64,000 bases of DNA from Trinickia violacea (GCF_005280735.1 NZ_CP040079.1:41351-105350), one strand, 5' to 3'. Counted from the first letter of the stretch, positions 53,388 through 63,046 are shown. Translations and numbers: made by a program. Notes: generated by a model not told the origin, from the letters alone.

Positions 53388-53873
53388 GCGCGGCATCAAT
53401 ACCATTTAGGCGCCGGGAGCTGATGACGTAGAGCGTTGGCCACCAGGTATATGGGTTTCGACGTTGGCCGCCAACTCGGATGCATCCCATCGTTAGTCGG
53501 CAGTCGAATAACGGCAGCTTCAACACCGGTTTGTCTGCGCGCCTGCTCCAGCAGTTGATCGATCATGAAGCCCTCTCGAAGGAAACTGCTCGCGCGCGCC
53601 AGGCTAGCGAGTATCTTGAGGGGTGTTAACACGTCCTCCTGCCGAGGGACCCGGCAGGTCCGGTTTCTTCGGATCGGGCACTTCAGTGCGGAACCGACAT
53701 AGCCGGTGATAGCCGGGATTTGATTGGCGGCGCAACCGGCGCGCCCGTGTGAGCGGGAATGATCTGATCGACCCGTTTCCTGCCCTTCGGAGCCGAACAG
53801 CACATCCGATAGAATGACTTCACAAGTCAGATGGTCGTCAACAAAAGCATGACAAGATCGTTTAAAAAAAAGC
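53388..53873. other. Stretch without a supportable gene
   Basis: An open frame of about 220 codons runs on the minus strand (53396-54055), but it overlaps the following membrane-protein gene and has no family resemblance. Only its last part (MIDQLLEQARRQTGVEAAVI) looks protein-like, so it may be a gene remnant. The right end (53820-53873) should hold the promoter of the membrane protein. Confidence 0.35.
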
Positions 53874-55460
53874 ATGAGCCCAACGACTGATAAAGAAAAT
53901 GCAACCCCCAATCCGTCGTCGTCAACTGAGCCCGTTCCCTCATCTCCGAATGAACCTGCAGACCGGATCGAATCGCATGGCAAGCGGATAGAGAACTTAA
54001 ACAACTTGGCATCGCTTGCATATAAGGTGGCCATTACCGCCGGCACCACAGTCACGTTTTGCTACCTGTTCAGGATCGGTTTCTTTCCAACTGGATTGAC
54101 CCCGGGTGAGGTCGTGTTCTTCGTGTTTGTGGCGCTCGCGTTTGGCTTTCTGTATGTCGCATTTCTGCTTTACGGTACCTTAGCATGGGTATGGATTGTT
54201 CAAACGCTCGGTTGGGCCTTCAGGCAGTGTCGCTTCCGCGACCACATTCCAGCTTCGAAGTGGCCGAATTTGCGTTCACGCGTAAAGGACCAGAAGCGCA
54301 GTGGGGAGCCAAAGCGTAGATGCTGGATCTACGCGCCAGTTCGCGCCTTTCGCAAACGAGCGACCCGTTTTGCTAACAGCAAGAACACAAACTTGCGTGC
54401 GTTTCGCGGCGCATGGTTCTTCTGCGCATCGGCAATCGTTTTCGCCGTAACGCTCCTAACCATTCTTTCACTTCCATCGACAGCCGGGGCCAGGCAGGCG
54501 ATACAGCTTGCCTACACCTTTTTGCTAGCCGGATTTATTTGCCTAATATTGGTCAGCGCGCCGTCAGACTCGTTCAACGCAACTGCCCAAAGTGGCATGC
54601 CACCGCAGTCACCGATGTTGCTTCGTTGGATCCTGGTGCTTACCGTTCCGCTGGTCGTCGTAGTGGCCCTGGGCTGGCCCATGCCGCTCGTCTACATGGT
54701 CTTCGAACGATTGGGAATCCGGATTCTGAACGTCAGTATCGAGGTTCCAGAATCTGAACTCGGAGCACTCGTTAGGGTCGCGGACGTCATCGGCCGACCG
54801 CTCGTGGATTGTCATAGGACTACCGATGCGCGATTGATTGTGCACGGTGCCGATGTATTGTGGACCGGTATCGGCACTACATCGCTGGTCTCATTTTCAG
54901 TTTTCGCACCGTTGAACGGCGGCCTACTCGGTCCCGATCCGCAGGTGCTTAAACAGGCTTTGCTGCGATTCGATACCAGTTCGCTTCGCATCATCAAGAC
55001 CCGCCCACCGCTGAACCCCTGTTTTGATCTCCCAAATGATATGCTGTTCGAGACAGGGGAATACGAGTTGACGCCAGCCGCCAAGGGGCAGCTCCAGACT
55101 GTTGCGACTGCCATTCTAGCTGCTGGCAACCCTGAGCGGATTGTAGTTCGTGGCCATAGTGACTCCAGGAAAATTACCGGTCAGGCGACAGGGAATATCG
55201 GGGATAATCAACGGCTCTCTGAACTTCGAGCGAATGCGGTTGCTGAGGCGCTAAAGCAATTGATCAAGATTCCTAAGTTAACAGTCATATCTGAAGGTGC
55301 CGGTAGTCGTGAACCCAAGGCAAAGTGTCCTACCGATTCTGCGGGAACTCGATACGAGATCGAACAGTGCAATGCACCCAACCGTCGGGTAGAGGTCAAA
55401 GTCACGTATTCGGTTGAGTCTCAGACGACTAAAGGGCAGGCAGGCTCAATCGTTAAGTAA
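53874..55460 (+). CDS. Multi-pass membrane protein with C-terminal OmpA-like domain
   Basis: This 528-residue protein starts with a Ser/Pro-rich cytosolic region. Two membrane segments follow (about 57-75 and 80-110), a basic loop, and three more (about 180-270). The C-terminal periplasmic OmpA/MotB-type peptidoglycan-binding domain shows MLFETGEYELTPAAKGQL, VVRGHSDSRK, LSELRANAVAEAL and CNAPNRRVEV. Base composition is more AT-rich than the transfer genes. Membrane proteins anchored to the wall in this way occur in stator-like complexes (MotB, ZorB) and in envelope proteins, but no MotA/ZorA partner is adjacent. The function is unknown. Confidence 0.65.
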   Translation: MSPTTDKENATPNPSSSTEPVPSSPNEPADRIESHGKRIENLNNLASLAYKVAITAGTTVTFCYLFRIGFFPTGLTPGEVVFFVFVALAFGFLYVAFLLYGTLAWVWIVQTLGWAFRQCRFRDHIPASKWPNLRSRVKDQKRSGEPKRRCWIYAPVRAFRKRATRFANSKNTNLRAFRGAWFFCASAIVFAVTLLTILSLPSTAGARQAIQLAYTFLLAGFICLILVSAPSDSFNATAQSGMPPQSPMLLRWILVLTVPLVVVVALGWPMPLVYMVFERLGIRILNVSIEVPESELGALVRVADVIGRPLVDCHRTTDARLIVHGADVLWTGIGTTSLVSFSVFAPLNGGLLGPDPQVLKQALLRFDTSSLRIIKTRPPLNPCFDLPNDMLFETGEYELTPAAKGQLQTVATAILAAGNPERIVVRGHSDSRKITGQATGNIGDNQRLSELRANAVAEALKQLIKIPKLTVISEGAGSREPKAKCPTDSAGTRYEIEQCNAPNRRVEVKVTYSVESQTTKGQAGSIVK

Positions 55461-55648
55461 CACATGCATGTGAATCCTGACTGCGGAAGCGGCAGATGGA
55501 TAATCCGGCTGGAACTTTGTATTGCGGGCCTTAATGCTCACGTTGCTACTGGACCGAACAACGTGAGAATGGATACTTGTTGCAGCGGGAATTACCGCCT
55601 ACGCGACCGAGTCATATTAGATCGCCGGGGACGTCGGTCCCATGCTTG

Positions 55649-58543
55649 TCAATCGTTACCAAGACCTCGGCCGCCACGGCTTCTGTCAAGGCGATGCGCT
55701 TTCCCGCTTTCAGGCAGTGGAACGCCCGCGCGCTCGAAGCGTTGTCTTCGATGCTGCTCACGGCGTTCAAGCTTTTCACTGGGGCTGAGCGTGCGGAAAT
55801 CAGTCTGTGGAGCGTCGCGGCCTGGCCGCTCGAACACGCGCGGATCAATCGCGCGGCCTTTCGTGCGGGCTTCATCGACTTCCGCAATCAACATGTGCGC
55901 GCGCTCCGGACCGCTGAGCTGCACCAGTGCCTTCCATGCGCGGTCGTCACGCAGACGTTCCCGCATCGCGTCGCGAAGTTCACGACCAATGCCCGTATCG
56001 AGCCGATTGAGTTCCCGCCGGCGCCGCTGCAGCATAGCCTTGTCGCCAGCCAGATGAACGATCTGCGGCGACTGCCCAACGTCGCGACCGGTCGTTGTCT
56101 TCATGCGTTCGCGGTCTTCGGGATACTGCTTCACGACCCGCCGTGATTCGCGATCCTTGATCCATGCGTCGACGTACTGGGTGACCGCCTGGGTAAGCGA
56201 CCTTTCTTTTGGCTGTGGCCGTGGCGCATTCGAGAATTGCGTCGCGCGACGCACCGCGATCGTATGCCGCGCGCCATGTTCTTTCTCCCGGTCACGTGCC
56301 ACATGCTCGCCGCTGAAACTCTTGTTTTCGCCGCGCGAGAGGCCTCGCACCAGTGCGTCTTGGTCCGCAAAATCGTCGCGGCCGCCAGCGACAAGCAGCG
56401 CTTGTTTGTGGCGAGTCATCGCGACGTAGGCGAGCTCGGCTGGCATCCCAGGCGTGGCCAGCACGTAAGCGCGATTGACGGTTACCCCCTGACTCTTGTG
56501 GACCGTGAGCGCGTAACCGTAGTCGAGATATGGATACTGCGCCGTATCGACGCGCAACTGCCGCCCGTCGTTCAGGCGCACATGCAGCACGGCACCAGGA
56601 TGCGTCGCTCCCGCTGCCGGCAGACCGATCTGCTCGACCGTGGCCAGCGTGCCGTTTTTCACGCCCATCACATAGTCGTTCTGCCCGAACATGATGCGCT
56701 CGCCCCGCGCGACGGCAATGCGCCGTTCGCCCGCCTGCACCCAATGATCGTCGGCACCAAGCTCGCCGCTCGCGCGCAGAAACCGTCTGGCTTGCTCATT
56801 GAGTGCCTGTCGGGCGGCATTCGTGTGCGCGAGCAGGATCTGCTTGTCGTCCGGGCGAACCAGGTGATCGACGTGCCATTGCGCGAGCAGCCACTCCTGC
56901 GCCTGGCTGCGGTTGGCGTGCAGGTGGATGCGCTCATGGGCCGCGTAGGCCTCCACGGCTTCGCGAATCCTGTGTTGCGCGAGAGCCGCCGAGGCGTCGC
57001 GCTGCCACGCCTCGGCCTGGCGCACGATCTCGGTCAAACTGGCGAGCTGACCGGCCGCCGCGGCCTCGCGTGAGACCGCACGGAATGCGTCGCCGGCGTC
57101 GACCGCGTGCAGTTGCCAAGCGTCGCCGACAAGCCGGACGCGCGCTCCCGCGGACTGAGCAAAGTCGAGCAGTTTCTCGAGCTGACGCGAGCCGACCATC
57201 CCGGCTTCGTCGACAAAAACCACCGTGCGGCTATCGAGTTGAACGGCGCCCTTTTCGAGAGCGCTGATCAAGCTGTGCAACGTGCGACTGTGGATGCCGG
57301 CGTCGCGTTCCATGTCGTCAGCCGTCTTGCCTTGCAGCGCGGCGCCGATCACCCGCACGCCGTCGGCTTCGAACGCTTCGCGTGCAGCGGCCAGCACATA
57401 GCTTTTGCCGGTGCCGGCCGCACCGTTCACGGTCACGAGCTGGGCGTCGCTCGTCAACGCGACAAATGCCTGATCCTGTCCGTCGTTAAAGTCGCGGCTG
57501 GCGCGCAGCTTTTCCCGAATAGCACGCCCGCCCGCCGGTCCAGCGGAACCGTGGCTCATGACTCGAGCCCGCTCGACGAGCCGACCTTCGATCGCCCGCA
57601 GTTCGGCCGACGTGAACCACTCGCCCTCGCGCGACAGGTCCTTGAGCGCGAGCATCTCCTTCGAGTTCATGACCCGCGCGTACACCTGCCGGAACTGCTC
57701 CTCGCCGTCGGTGTTGCGAAACACGAATTGCTCGACGTCGCGCCGCGAAAACACCGACTGCGTCGCGGTCAGCGCATGCACGGCGATCGCCGGATTGATG
57801 AGAAGGCGCTCGCCATTGCGATAGGCTCGAGCGCGGTTTTCGGAGAGCACTTCGGCCATCGCGACCCGCTCGGCCGCATACGTCGCAATGCCCACTTTGC
57901 GAGAGGGCTCGAGATCGATGCCCTGTGCCATATAGCTGCGATGATCAATCCGCGCCTCGATGCCGTGACGCGACATAAAGTGATTCGCCGTGATCGCCCA
58001 TTCCTCTCTGATCTCGCGGACGAACTTCGGGTGTCGGAAGTAAGGATCCTTCTCTGCGCCGCCTTTCTCTGGATGCTCCCGGTTGTAGCGCTTGAAGAAC
58101 TGCTTCGGGTCGCGGGCGATCCCGTCATTCTGGCGCTCGGTGAACATGAGGTGCACGTGCGGCTGCTCAAGCCCGTCGCTCGCCGGCGGGTTGTGGATCG
58201 CCCACGTATAGGCGTGCCGGTCGCCCAGCACGTTTTGAACGAACTCTCGCACGAGCTCGACACGCTGCGCATCGTTGAGCTCACGCGGCAGCGACACCTC
58301 GAGCTCGACATAGGTCTTGCGATTGGCCCCCTCGTACTGGTCAGCGGCGTCCCAGAACACAGTCGGATCATGGCGCGCCCACTCTGGCATGTTGCCGCTT
58401 TCGGTCAGCGAAAGGTCATCGCGCTCCTCGAACTGCCCCTCCCGTGCGATGTAGGCGTAATGCCCTTCACGGCCGACATAGCGACTGTGCTCGCCAGCTT
58501 GGCCCTTCTTGCCATACTTCACGGAGAGGTGATACGTGGCCAC
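55649..58543 (-). CDS. traA: Ti-type TraA relaxase-helicase (MOBQ)
   Basis: This 964-residue protein has an N-terminal MobA/MobL relaxase domain with the HxH metal motif (HVHLMFTERQNDG) and an early Tyr candidate in MATYHLSVKY. A RecD-like helicase follows, with Walker A GAAGTGKSYVL, DEAGMVGSRQ and the later YALTVHKSQGVTV. This two-domain build is typical of TraA from Agrobacterium Ti-like plasmids. It nicks oriT and unwinds DNA for transfer. The start is GTG at 58543; the gene diverges from traD across the oriT candidate. Confidence 0.9.
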   Translation of the reverse strand: MATYHLSVKYGKKGQAGEHSRYVGREGHYAYIAREGQFEERDDLSLTESGNMPEWARHDPTVFWDAADQYEGANRKTYVELEVSLPRELNDAQRVELVREFVQNVLGDRHAYTWAIHNPPASDGLEQPHVHLMFTERQNDGIARDPKQFFKRYNREHPEKGGAEKDPYFRHPKFVREIREEWAITANHFMSRHGIEARIDHRSYMAQGIDLEPSRKVGIATYAAERVAMAEVLSENRARAYRNGERLLINPAIAVHALTATQSVFSRRDVEQFVFRNTDGEEQFRQVYARVMNSKEMLALKDLSREGEWFTSAELRAIEGRLVERARVMSHGSAGPAGGRAIREKLRASRDFNDGQDQAFVALTSDAQLVTVNGAAGTGKSYVLAAAREAFEADGVRVIGAALQGKTADDMERDAGIHSRTLHSLISALEKGAVQLDSRTVVFVDEAGMVGSRQLEKLLDFAQSAGARVRLVGDAWQLHAVDAGDAFRAVSREAAAAGQLASLTEIVRQAEAWQRDASAALAQHRIREAVEAYAAHERIHLHANRSQAQEWLLAQWHVDHLVRPDDKQILLAHTNAARQALNEQARRFLRASGELGADDHWVQAGERRIAVARGERIMFGQNDYVMGVKNGTLATVEQIGLPAAGATHPGAVLHVRLNDGRQLRVDTAQYPYLDYGYALTVHKSQGVTVNRAYVLATPGMPAELAYVAMTRHKQALLVAGGRDDFADQDALVRGLSRGENKSFSGEHVARDREKEHGARHTIAVRRATQFSNAPRPQPKERSLTQAVTQYVDAWIKDRESRRVVKQYPEDRERMKTTTGRDVGQSPQIVHLAGDKAMLQRRRRELNRLDTGIGRELRDAMRERLRDDRAWKALVQLSGPERAHMLIAEVDEARTKGRAIDPRVFERPGRDAPQTDFRTLSPSEKLERREQHRRQRFERAGVPLPESGKAHRLDRSRGGRGLGND

Positions 58544-58853
58544 GGTGCGCGGTTTATTGGTGTCGGTCGCTTTTTAGTTCGGTATCCATGCTAGCATGGA
58601 TACCGTGAAGCGCGCGTTCTTTTAAAAAGAACGATCCTGCCAAGCAAGCGTTTTCGCCCATGCTAGCGTTTTTGGTTTTTTGTAGTTCGGAATTGGCTTG
58701 GCAAGAGGGGGATACCGACGCGGCCGTTGCCGGTTCTAAGGGCGCTGGTCGAGTTTCTTCTTCGACATACGATCCGTACCAGGGATGATCTCGATTCGCC
58801 TTTTTCGGTGACGTACCGTCACCCGCGATAGCTGAAAAATTGGGAGACCGACA
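58544..58853. other. oriT candidate between traA and traD
   Basis: This holds a perfect 26-bp palindrome (58580-58605, core CATGCTAGCATG), a second dyad GTTCTTTT-A-AAAAGAAC (58616-58632), and an inverted pair TGCCAAGC/GCTTGGCA (58638-58645 and 58696-58703). CATGCTAGC from the first palindrome recurs at 58659-58667, and GGATACCG also recurs near 58710. Relaxase and accessory genes diverge from here, as at the Ti oriT. The nick position cannot be fixed by eye. Confidence 0.65.
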
Positions 58854-59297
58854 GTGGAAAAGAATGACTGGCTCGCTAACCGGATTGCGTTCATCCAAGG
58901 ATTGAAGACGCCGACCGAAGCGCAAAAAATGCTGCTCGAACTCGCGACCATCGAGCAGCCGACCAAGCAGGAGATCAAGCAGCTCGACGCGCTCGTGCGG
59001 TTGGAAAAAGTGAACCAGAAAGCCGAGGAAGCCAAAGCCGAGGTTGCGCGTATGATGGCCGAGCGCCGCGATCAAGTACGCAAGGCACGCACGCGCGAAT
59101 TGATCGAATTGGGCGGCATCGTCTCGATGGCCAATTTCCCCGTGGATCGTGGTGTATTGACCGGTGCGCTGTTATGGGTGCTTGACGAAATGAAGTCCGA
59201 CGCGAGCGTCGAGGCCCAGCTCAAGAAGCGCGGCGACACCTTTATCGCCCAGCGCGAGAAAGAGCGGCAATTGGCTACGGCGGGCGAACCCGCGTAA
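58854..59297 (+). CDS. traD: TraD-type relaxosome accessory protein
   Basis: This 147-residue protein is read from GTG 58854, with GGGAG nine bases upstream. The region RKARTRELIELGGIVSMANF followed by GALLWVLDE is the signature of the small TraD/TraC proteins of Ti-type transfer systems. The N-terminal half is helical and charged. It probably helps TraA at oriT. This TraD is unrelated to the coupling protein also called TraD. Confidence 0.75.
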   Translation: MEKNDWLANRIAFIQGLKTPTEAQKMLLELATIEQPTKQEIKQLDALVRLEKVNQKAEEAKAEVARMMAERRDQVRKARTRELIELGGIVSMANFPVDRGVLTGALLWVLDEMKSDASVEAQLKKRGDTFIAQREKERQLATAGEPA

Positions 59298-59314
59298 ATT
59301 CGGAGGCAGCAAAA

Positions 59315-59596
59315 ATGCAGCTTGACCAACAAAGGCAGACGAAACTTGGCGTGGCGAAAACCACCGTGCCGATGCCGGATCGCGGCGAGTTCAAGATGCT
59401 CGAAGCACTCGTGTCGGAAGCGGTGCAGGGCGCGCTTGTATCTGGTTTTTGCGTCGAGCACTTCCACGGCTGGGAGATCGTAGTCACGGTGTCCGGCGCG
59501 TTCGAAGCGGCGCGGGCAACGATGACAATCCGCCATCACGGCGTGCTGTGGCAGACCGCGAGCTGGGCGCTTGAAGCGCCACTCGTCTCGCACTGA
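59315..59596 (+). CDS. Small protein of unknown function
   Basis: This 93-residue protein begins MQLDQQRQTKLGVAKTTVPM, with GGAGG seven bases before the ATG, and ends WALEAPLVSH. There is no membrane segment or known motif. It is 17 bp downstream of traD in the same direction and likely co-transcribed. Confidence 0.55.
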   Translation: MQLDQQRQTKLGVAKTTVPMPDRGEFKMLEALVSEAVQGALVSGFCVEHFHGWEIVVTVSGAFEAARATMTIRHHGVLWQTASWALEAPLVSH

Positions 59597-59668
59597 GAGC
59601 GCGTCGGGACACTCTGGCTTGGACGCGGAATGACGGGCCGGGTGGCAACCCGGGCCCGAAAGCTTTCA

Positions 59669-60316
59669 TCAATCGAGATGCGTAACCGGGGCATCGTGGC
59701 TCAGACGCGCATACGCCGCCGAGTACCACGCGGGATCCAGCTCGATACCAATATATCGACGGTCAAGCTGGTCGGCGGCTACGCACGTCGAACCGGAACC
59801 GGCAAACGGATCGAGCACGATCTGATGCGGCTGCGTGAAAGTTTCAATCAGCGGCATCAGGCAGTCCACCGACTTTTCGGTCGGATGATGCCGGTTACCG
59901 CTGTACGTCCATCGCACCACATCCGGCAGAGGTTGTTCCGGCAGACGCGGCGAGCCCTTCGCTAACAGGTAGGCCGATTCGTGCTGGTATTTGACGAAGC
60001 GCGCTTTCGACGCGTACGACTTTGCGAACACCAGGTGGCCGACAACGCGAAAACCCGCACGCTTCCAGGCGTCAAAGAAAAGGTCAACACGGTTCCAGCC
60101 GTAGAAGCTCACGCACAACGCGTCGTCACGCAACACGCGGTAGATTTCCGCGAACGCCGGCACCAGCCAATCCGCGTTCGCATCGTTGGCAATGCTGCGA
60201 CCGCTGCGGTCGCGATAGTTAACGAGATACGGCGGGTCGGTCAGCACGAAGTCGACGATGTCATCGGGAATCTGCGGAAGAATGTCAAGGCAGTCGCCAT
60301 TAAAGAGATAGGACAT
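59669..60316 (-). CDS. DNA methyltransferase (N6-adenine/N4-cytosine, beta group)
   Basis: This 215-residue protein has DPPY (VLTDPPYLVNYRDRSG) near the N terminus and the SAM-binding FAGSGST at residues 170-176. This is the motif order of beta-class methyltransferases, such as those of phages and plasmids. No restriction endonuclease gene is adjacent, so it is an orphan, probably protecting the plasmid on entry or regulating its genes. Its role would complement the antirestriction gene at 63273. Confidence 0.88.
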   Translation of the reverse strand: MSYLFNGDCLDILPQIPDDIVDFVLTDPPYLVNYRDRSGRSIANDANADWLVPAFAEIYRVLRDDALCVSFYGWNRVDLFFDAWKRAGFRVVGHLVFAKSYASKARFVKYQHESAYLLAKGSPRLPEQPLPDVVRWTYSGNRHHPTEKSVDCLMPLIETFTQPHQIVLDPFAGSGSTCVAADQLDRRYIGIELDPAWYSAAYARLSHDAPVTHLD

Positions 60317-60675
60317 AGGTGCTCCATCAGGTTTGGATTGATGGGCAGCACGCGAGCGATTGAGGCACCGCGTTGTTGCTACCCGGCGCTGGCGAGCGCC
60401 GGGCGGGTTTCGGAGGTCAAGGGACCGTGGAATAAATGACGGGCCTCCCGGTGAGGGAGAGCCAGTCGTTTATGCCGCGAAAGCCCTTGAAGGTTCGACC
60501 CGGCGCGCGACACTTGCTGCGCACGCGTGGGCGAACCGGCCACCGGAACACGCCCGGCGATCGTTAGCGACGGGTAGCAACAACCGCGTTAGAACGATGG
60601 CGCCTTGAAAAGGTGGTGGTGAAAAGAACGACGCGGCTCGAGGAAAGGGCGGTATTGCGCCGCTGTTGTTCAAGA

Positions 60676-60699
60676 GAGAGGGCCGCATGCGGCCCTCTC
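60676..60699. repeat. 24-bp perfect palindrome
   Basis: The sequence has arms GAGAGGGCCGCA and TGCGGCCCTCTC with no loop. No T-run flanks it. Candidates are a partition site, a protein-binding site or a terminator core. Confidence 0.5.
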
Positions 60700-60812
60700 G
60701 ATCTGGATACCACCACGTGACAATTGTTAGCAATCACGCTTCTCAAAGGAAGCTATCGTAGATAAGCAACCTCCTCCTCCGGTGGTTGTGTGATTGCGGT
60801 GTTTTCTCTTAT

Positions 60813-60841
60813 GCCGCCGGATCGAATCCGGCGGTTTTTTT
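60813..60841 (+). terminator. Intrinsic terminator, plus strand
   Basis: GCCGCCGGAT and ATCCGGCGGT pair around CGA and are followed by seven T residues. This is a clear rho-independent terminator without an obvious plus-strand gene upstream. Confidence 0.75.
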
Positions 60842-60980
60842 ATGGAAGCGCTGCGCACCTCGCGTCAGTGAGACGCTAAAACGGACATTCTGATCGACGC
60901 GCTACACCGCGACGACTTCACCGAGAAGACGCGGTGGCTCTGCGACGCTCACAAACACGGACGCGCACAGAGAGCCGAAA

Positions 60981-61006
60981 GCCGCCCGGGCTTTTACCCG
61001 GACGGC
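60981..61006 (-). terminator. Stem behind parB
   Basis: GCCGCCCGGG and CCCGGACGGC pair with one mismatch around a six-base loop, about 30 bp past the parB stop on the minus strand. Only a weak T-stretch follows. Confidence 0.5.
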
Positions 61007-61036
61007 TGCGGCACAAACCGCAAAGTCCGCAAAGGA

Positions 61037-63046
61037 TTACGCGGGTTCTTCGGTTTCGTCGTCCTCGTCTTCGACGTTATTCCACGTCTGAGGCTGCTCA
61101 CGGTTGGTCAACACCTCGGGCAACCAGCGGGACCCGGCAAGCAAGCGCTCAGCCGTTTCCGCCGCCGCGTCCTTTTTCAGTTTCTCCAGCGGCGCGGCGG
61201 CTTCCGGCGATACGGCTGCGGACACCACTTCGACAATCCGCGATTTCGACACGTGGTTCAGATAGCTTGCACGTGTCGGGTTCCAGTACTGCGTCATGTC
61301 GAGGCCCAGCACGTCCGCCACCGTGTTGACCGCATGCGGCGTGTCGGTAATGCTCACGCCGTCCACCAGGGACGCGACGCAAAACGCGAACAGGTTGCTC
61401 ACGATATCGTCGCCTGCCTCCAGCAGCCAGGCCAGCAACTGCCCCTCCCGCGCAGGCAACATCGCCGCCCATTTCGCCCGCTCGGCGCTGATTTCAAGCC
61501 ATGCGGGGCTGGCCGCCATGTCGTCCACCTTCGCGAGCTTGTCATGCGAGCAGGTCGCGTTGAGGATCAGAGCGTGTTGCTGGCTGTAGAGGTACAGGTC
61601 ACGAAACACGAGCGGGACAATGCGCGCGAGCAGCAGCGCCACGGCCACGTGAGGATTGCGCGCGAGTTCAACCTGCACGGCGGCGGTGCGGTGGGCCGTG
61701 AGGCGCGCACACAGGTCCTTGCCGTGCAGCGGCTTCTCCGGGTGCCCGCCTGCGATTTCATCGGCACCGGGTATCCGGTCGCGCTTCATTGCGGCGCGGT
61801 CCTCGCGCCGGACAAGTCCGCGCTCGATCAGCAATTGCCCGCCGTGGCCAACCATGATGAACGCACCCGCGTGCGCCTTCTGTTCGTCGCTCCACGACAG
61901 CAGCCGCGCCTCGAAATCTTCGACGGCTTGCTCCGCGTGGGCGGCAGACTCTTCGAGTTGATCGCGACGCGTGTCGTCCTCGGGCTCATCGCCGTCGTAG
62001 TAAGCATTAAGCGCGTGGTCGGCCTCTTCCTGCGCTTTTTTCAGCCTCCGGTGTTCGGTTTTTTCCTTCTTCGTGAATTCTCGGCGCTCGGGGAAGAGGC
62101 GACCATAGCGCGCTATTTCGTCGTAATCGCGCTTCGTGCGTGTTTCGACCCATGCCCATCCCTCCGCGCTCACCTCCCGGGCGATGCCCGTCAGGCGCTC
62201 GGCAACGAGTCGGTACAGTAGTTCGGTATCGGCCACATAGCCCGCGTTCTGCGCATCGCTAAACAGGTCCCGGCGCACCTCACCGCCCGCCATCTCGTAG
62301 GCGTCGAGCGTCACGAACGCGACGAGCGGGCTGGCCTTCGCGTCGATCTCGGTTTGCGTGATCGCCTCGCGCAGATTCGACGGGTTGCGCATAAAGGGCT
62401 GTGGCGCGTCGAACCAGAGCCGCTCCTGCACGGCGTGATCGTCGGTCAGCGACAGCGCAGCGACCTGTTCATAGGTCATGCCGTCCTCGCGATACACGGC
62501 AAGCAGTTTCGGTGACACGCTCGCCAGCTTAAGGGCACGACGCACGGCCAGCGGCGCGATGGCAAAGAGCACGGCAATCGCCTCGACGCTGCGCCCTTCC
62601 TCGGAAAGGAGCCGGAATGCGACGCTCGCGTCGGCCGGATGCATCGGCTCGCGCTGTTGGTTCTCGATCAGCGACACGGCGACGGCCTCGGCATCACTGA
62701 CGATCTTGACCGGCACGGCGTAATCCGCGTCGATGCGGCCCTGCTCGCGAAGCATTTCGAGCGCGCGCAAGCGCCGCTGACCGGCACATACGCCGAGCTC
62801 CGGCGTTTTGCCGCGCTTGTCCTTCATGGGATGCACGACGAGGTTTTGCATGAGGCCAGCAGCGGCGATGTTCTCGGCCAGCCCTTCGATACCGGTCGGG
62901 GCCTTCGTACGTACGTTGTGAGGAGACAGGCACAGCCGCGACAGCGGAACGTATTCGATCGGCGCGTTACCGCCGAGGGTAATTTCCGGCAAAGCGCTGT
63001 CAGCGAATTGGGTATCGGATTGTGCGTGAATGACTTGGGTTTTCAT
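61037..63046 (-). CDS. Large ParB-like protein
   Basis: This 669-residue protein has an N-terminal ParB/Srx-type nuclease-like domain (PLSRLCLSPHNVRTKAPTG and VCAGQRRLRALEMLREQG), then NQQREPMHPADASVAFRLL and a KorB/Spo0J-like helix-turn-helix region (MTYEQVAALSLTDDHAVQER). A long C-terminal part of unknown fold follows. Such oversized ParB homologues are frequent on conjugative plasmids and integrative elements. There is no parA beside it, so it may regulate transcription or act in partition with a ParA elsewhere. The start at 63046 has GGAGA six bases upstream; an in-frame ATG at 63070 (MALTGDDP) is possible. Confidence 0.75.
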   Translation of the reverse strand: MKTQVIHAQSDTQFADSALPEITLGGNAPIEYVPLSRLCLSPHNVRTKAPTGIEGLAENIAAAGLMQNLVVHPMKDKRGKTPELGVCAGQRRLRALEMLREQGRIDADYAVPVKIVSDAEAVAVSLIENQQREPMHPADASVAFRLLSEEGRSVEAIAVLFAIAPLAVRRALKLASVSPKLLAVYREDGMTYEQVAALSLTDDHAVQERLWFDAPQPFMRNPSNLREAITQTEIDAKASPLVAFVTLDAYEMAGGEVRRDLFSDAQNAGYVADTELLYRLVAERLTGIAREVSAEGWAWVETRTKRDYDEIARYGRLFPERREFTKKEKTEHRRLKKAQEEADHALNAYYDGDEPEDDTRRDQLEESAAHAEQAVEDFEARLLSWSDEQKAHAGAFIMVGHGGQLLIERGLVRREDRAAMKRDRIPGADEIAGGHPEKPLHGKDLCARLTAHRTAAVQVELARNPHVAVALLLARIVPLVFRDLYLYSQQHALILNATCSHDKLAKVDDMAASPAWLEISAERAKWAAMLPAREGQLLAWLLEAGDDIVSNLFAFCVASLVDGVSITDTPHAVNTVADVLGLDMTQYWNPTRASYLNHVSKSRIVEVVSAAVSPEAAAPLEKLKKDAAAETAERLLAGSRWLPEVLTNREQPQTWNNVEDEDDETEEPA

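Larger units (their letters stand above)
60317..61036. other. Non-coding region between methyltransferase and parB
   Basis: No supportable gene in 720 bp. It contains several stems: CCCGGCGCTGGCGAGCGCCGGG (60381-60402), a 24-bp palindrome (60676-60699), a terminator on the plus strand (60813-60841) and a stem behind parB (60981-61006). A plus-strand transcript ending at 60841 would need a promoter within this region; a small RNA is possible but not shown. Centromere-like sites for the ParB protein may also lie here. Confidence 0.45.

Noticed and set aside
53396..54055. 219-codon minus-strand frame
   Set aside because: It overlaps the start of the membrane-protein gene and has no family resemblance; only a short end segment looks protein-like.
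57107..58594. 495-codon open frame on the plus strand opposite traA
   Set aside because: It lies wholly within the traA gene on the other strand; long antisense frames are common in GC-rich genes, and the translation has no domain.
61253..62221. 322-codon plus-strand frame inside parB
   Set aside because: Shadow of the ParB-like coding sequence, with no recognisable family.
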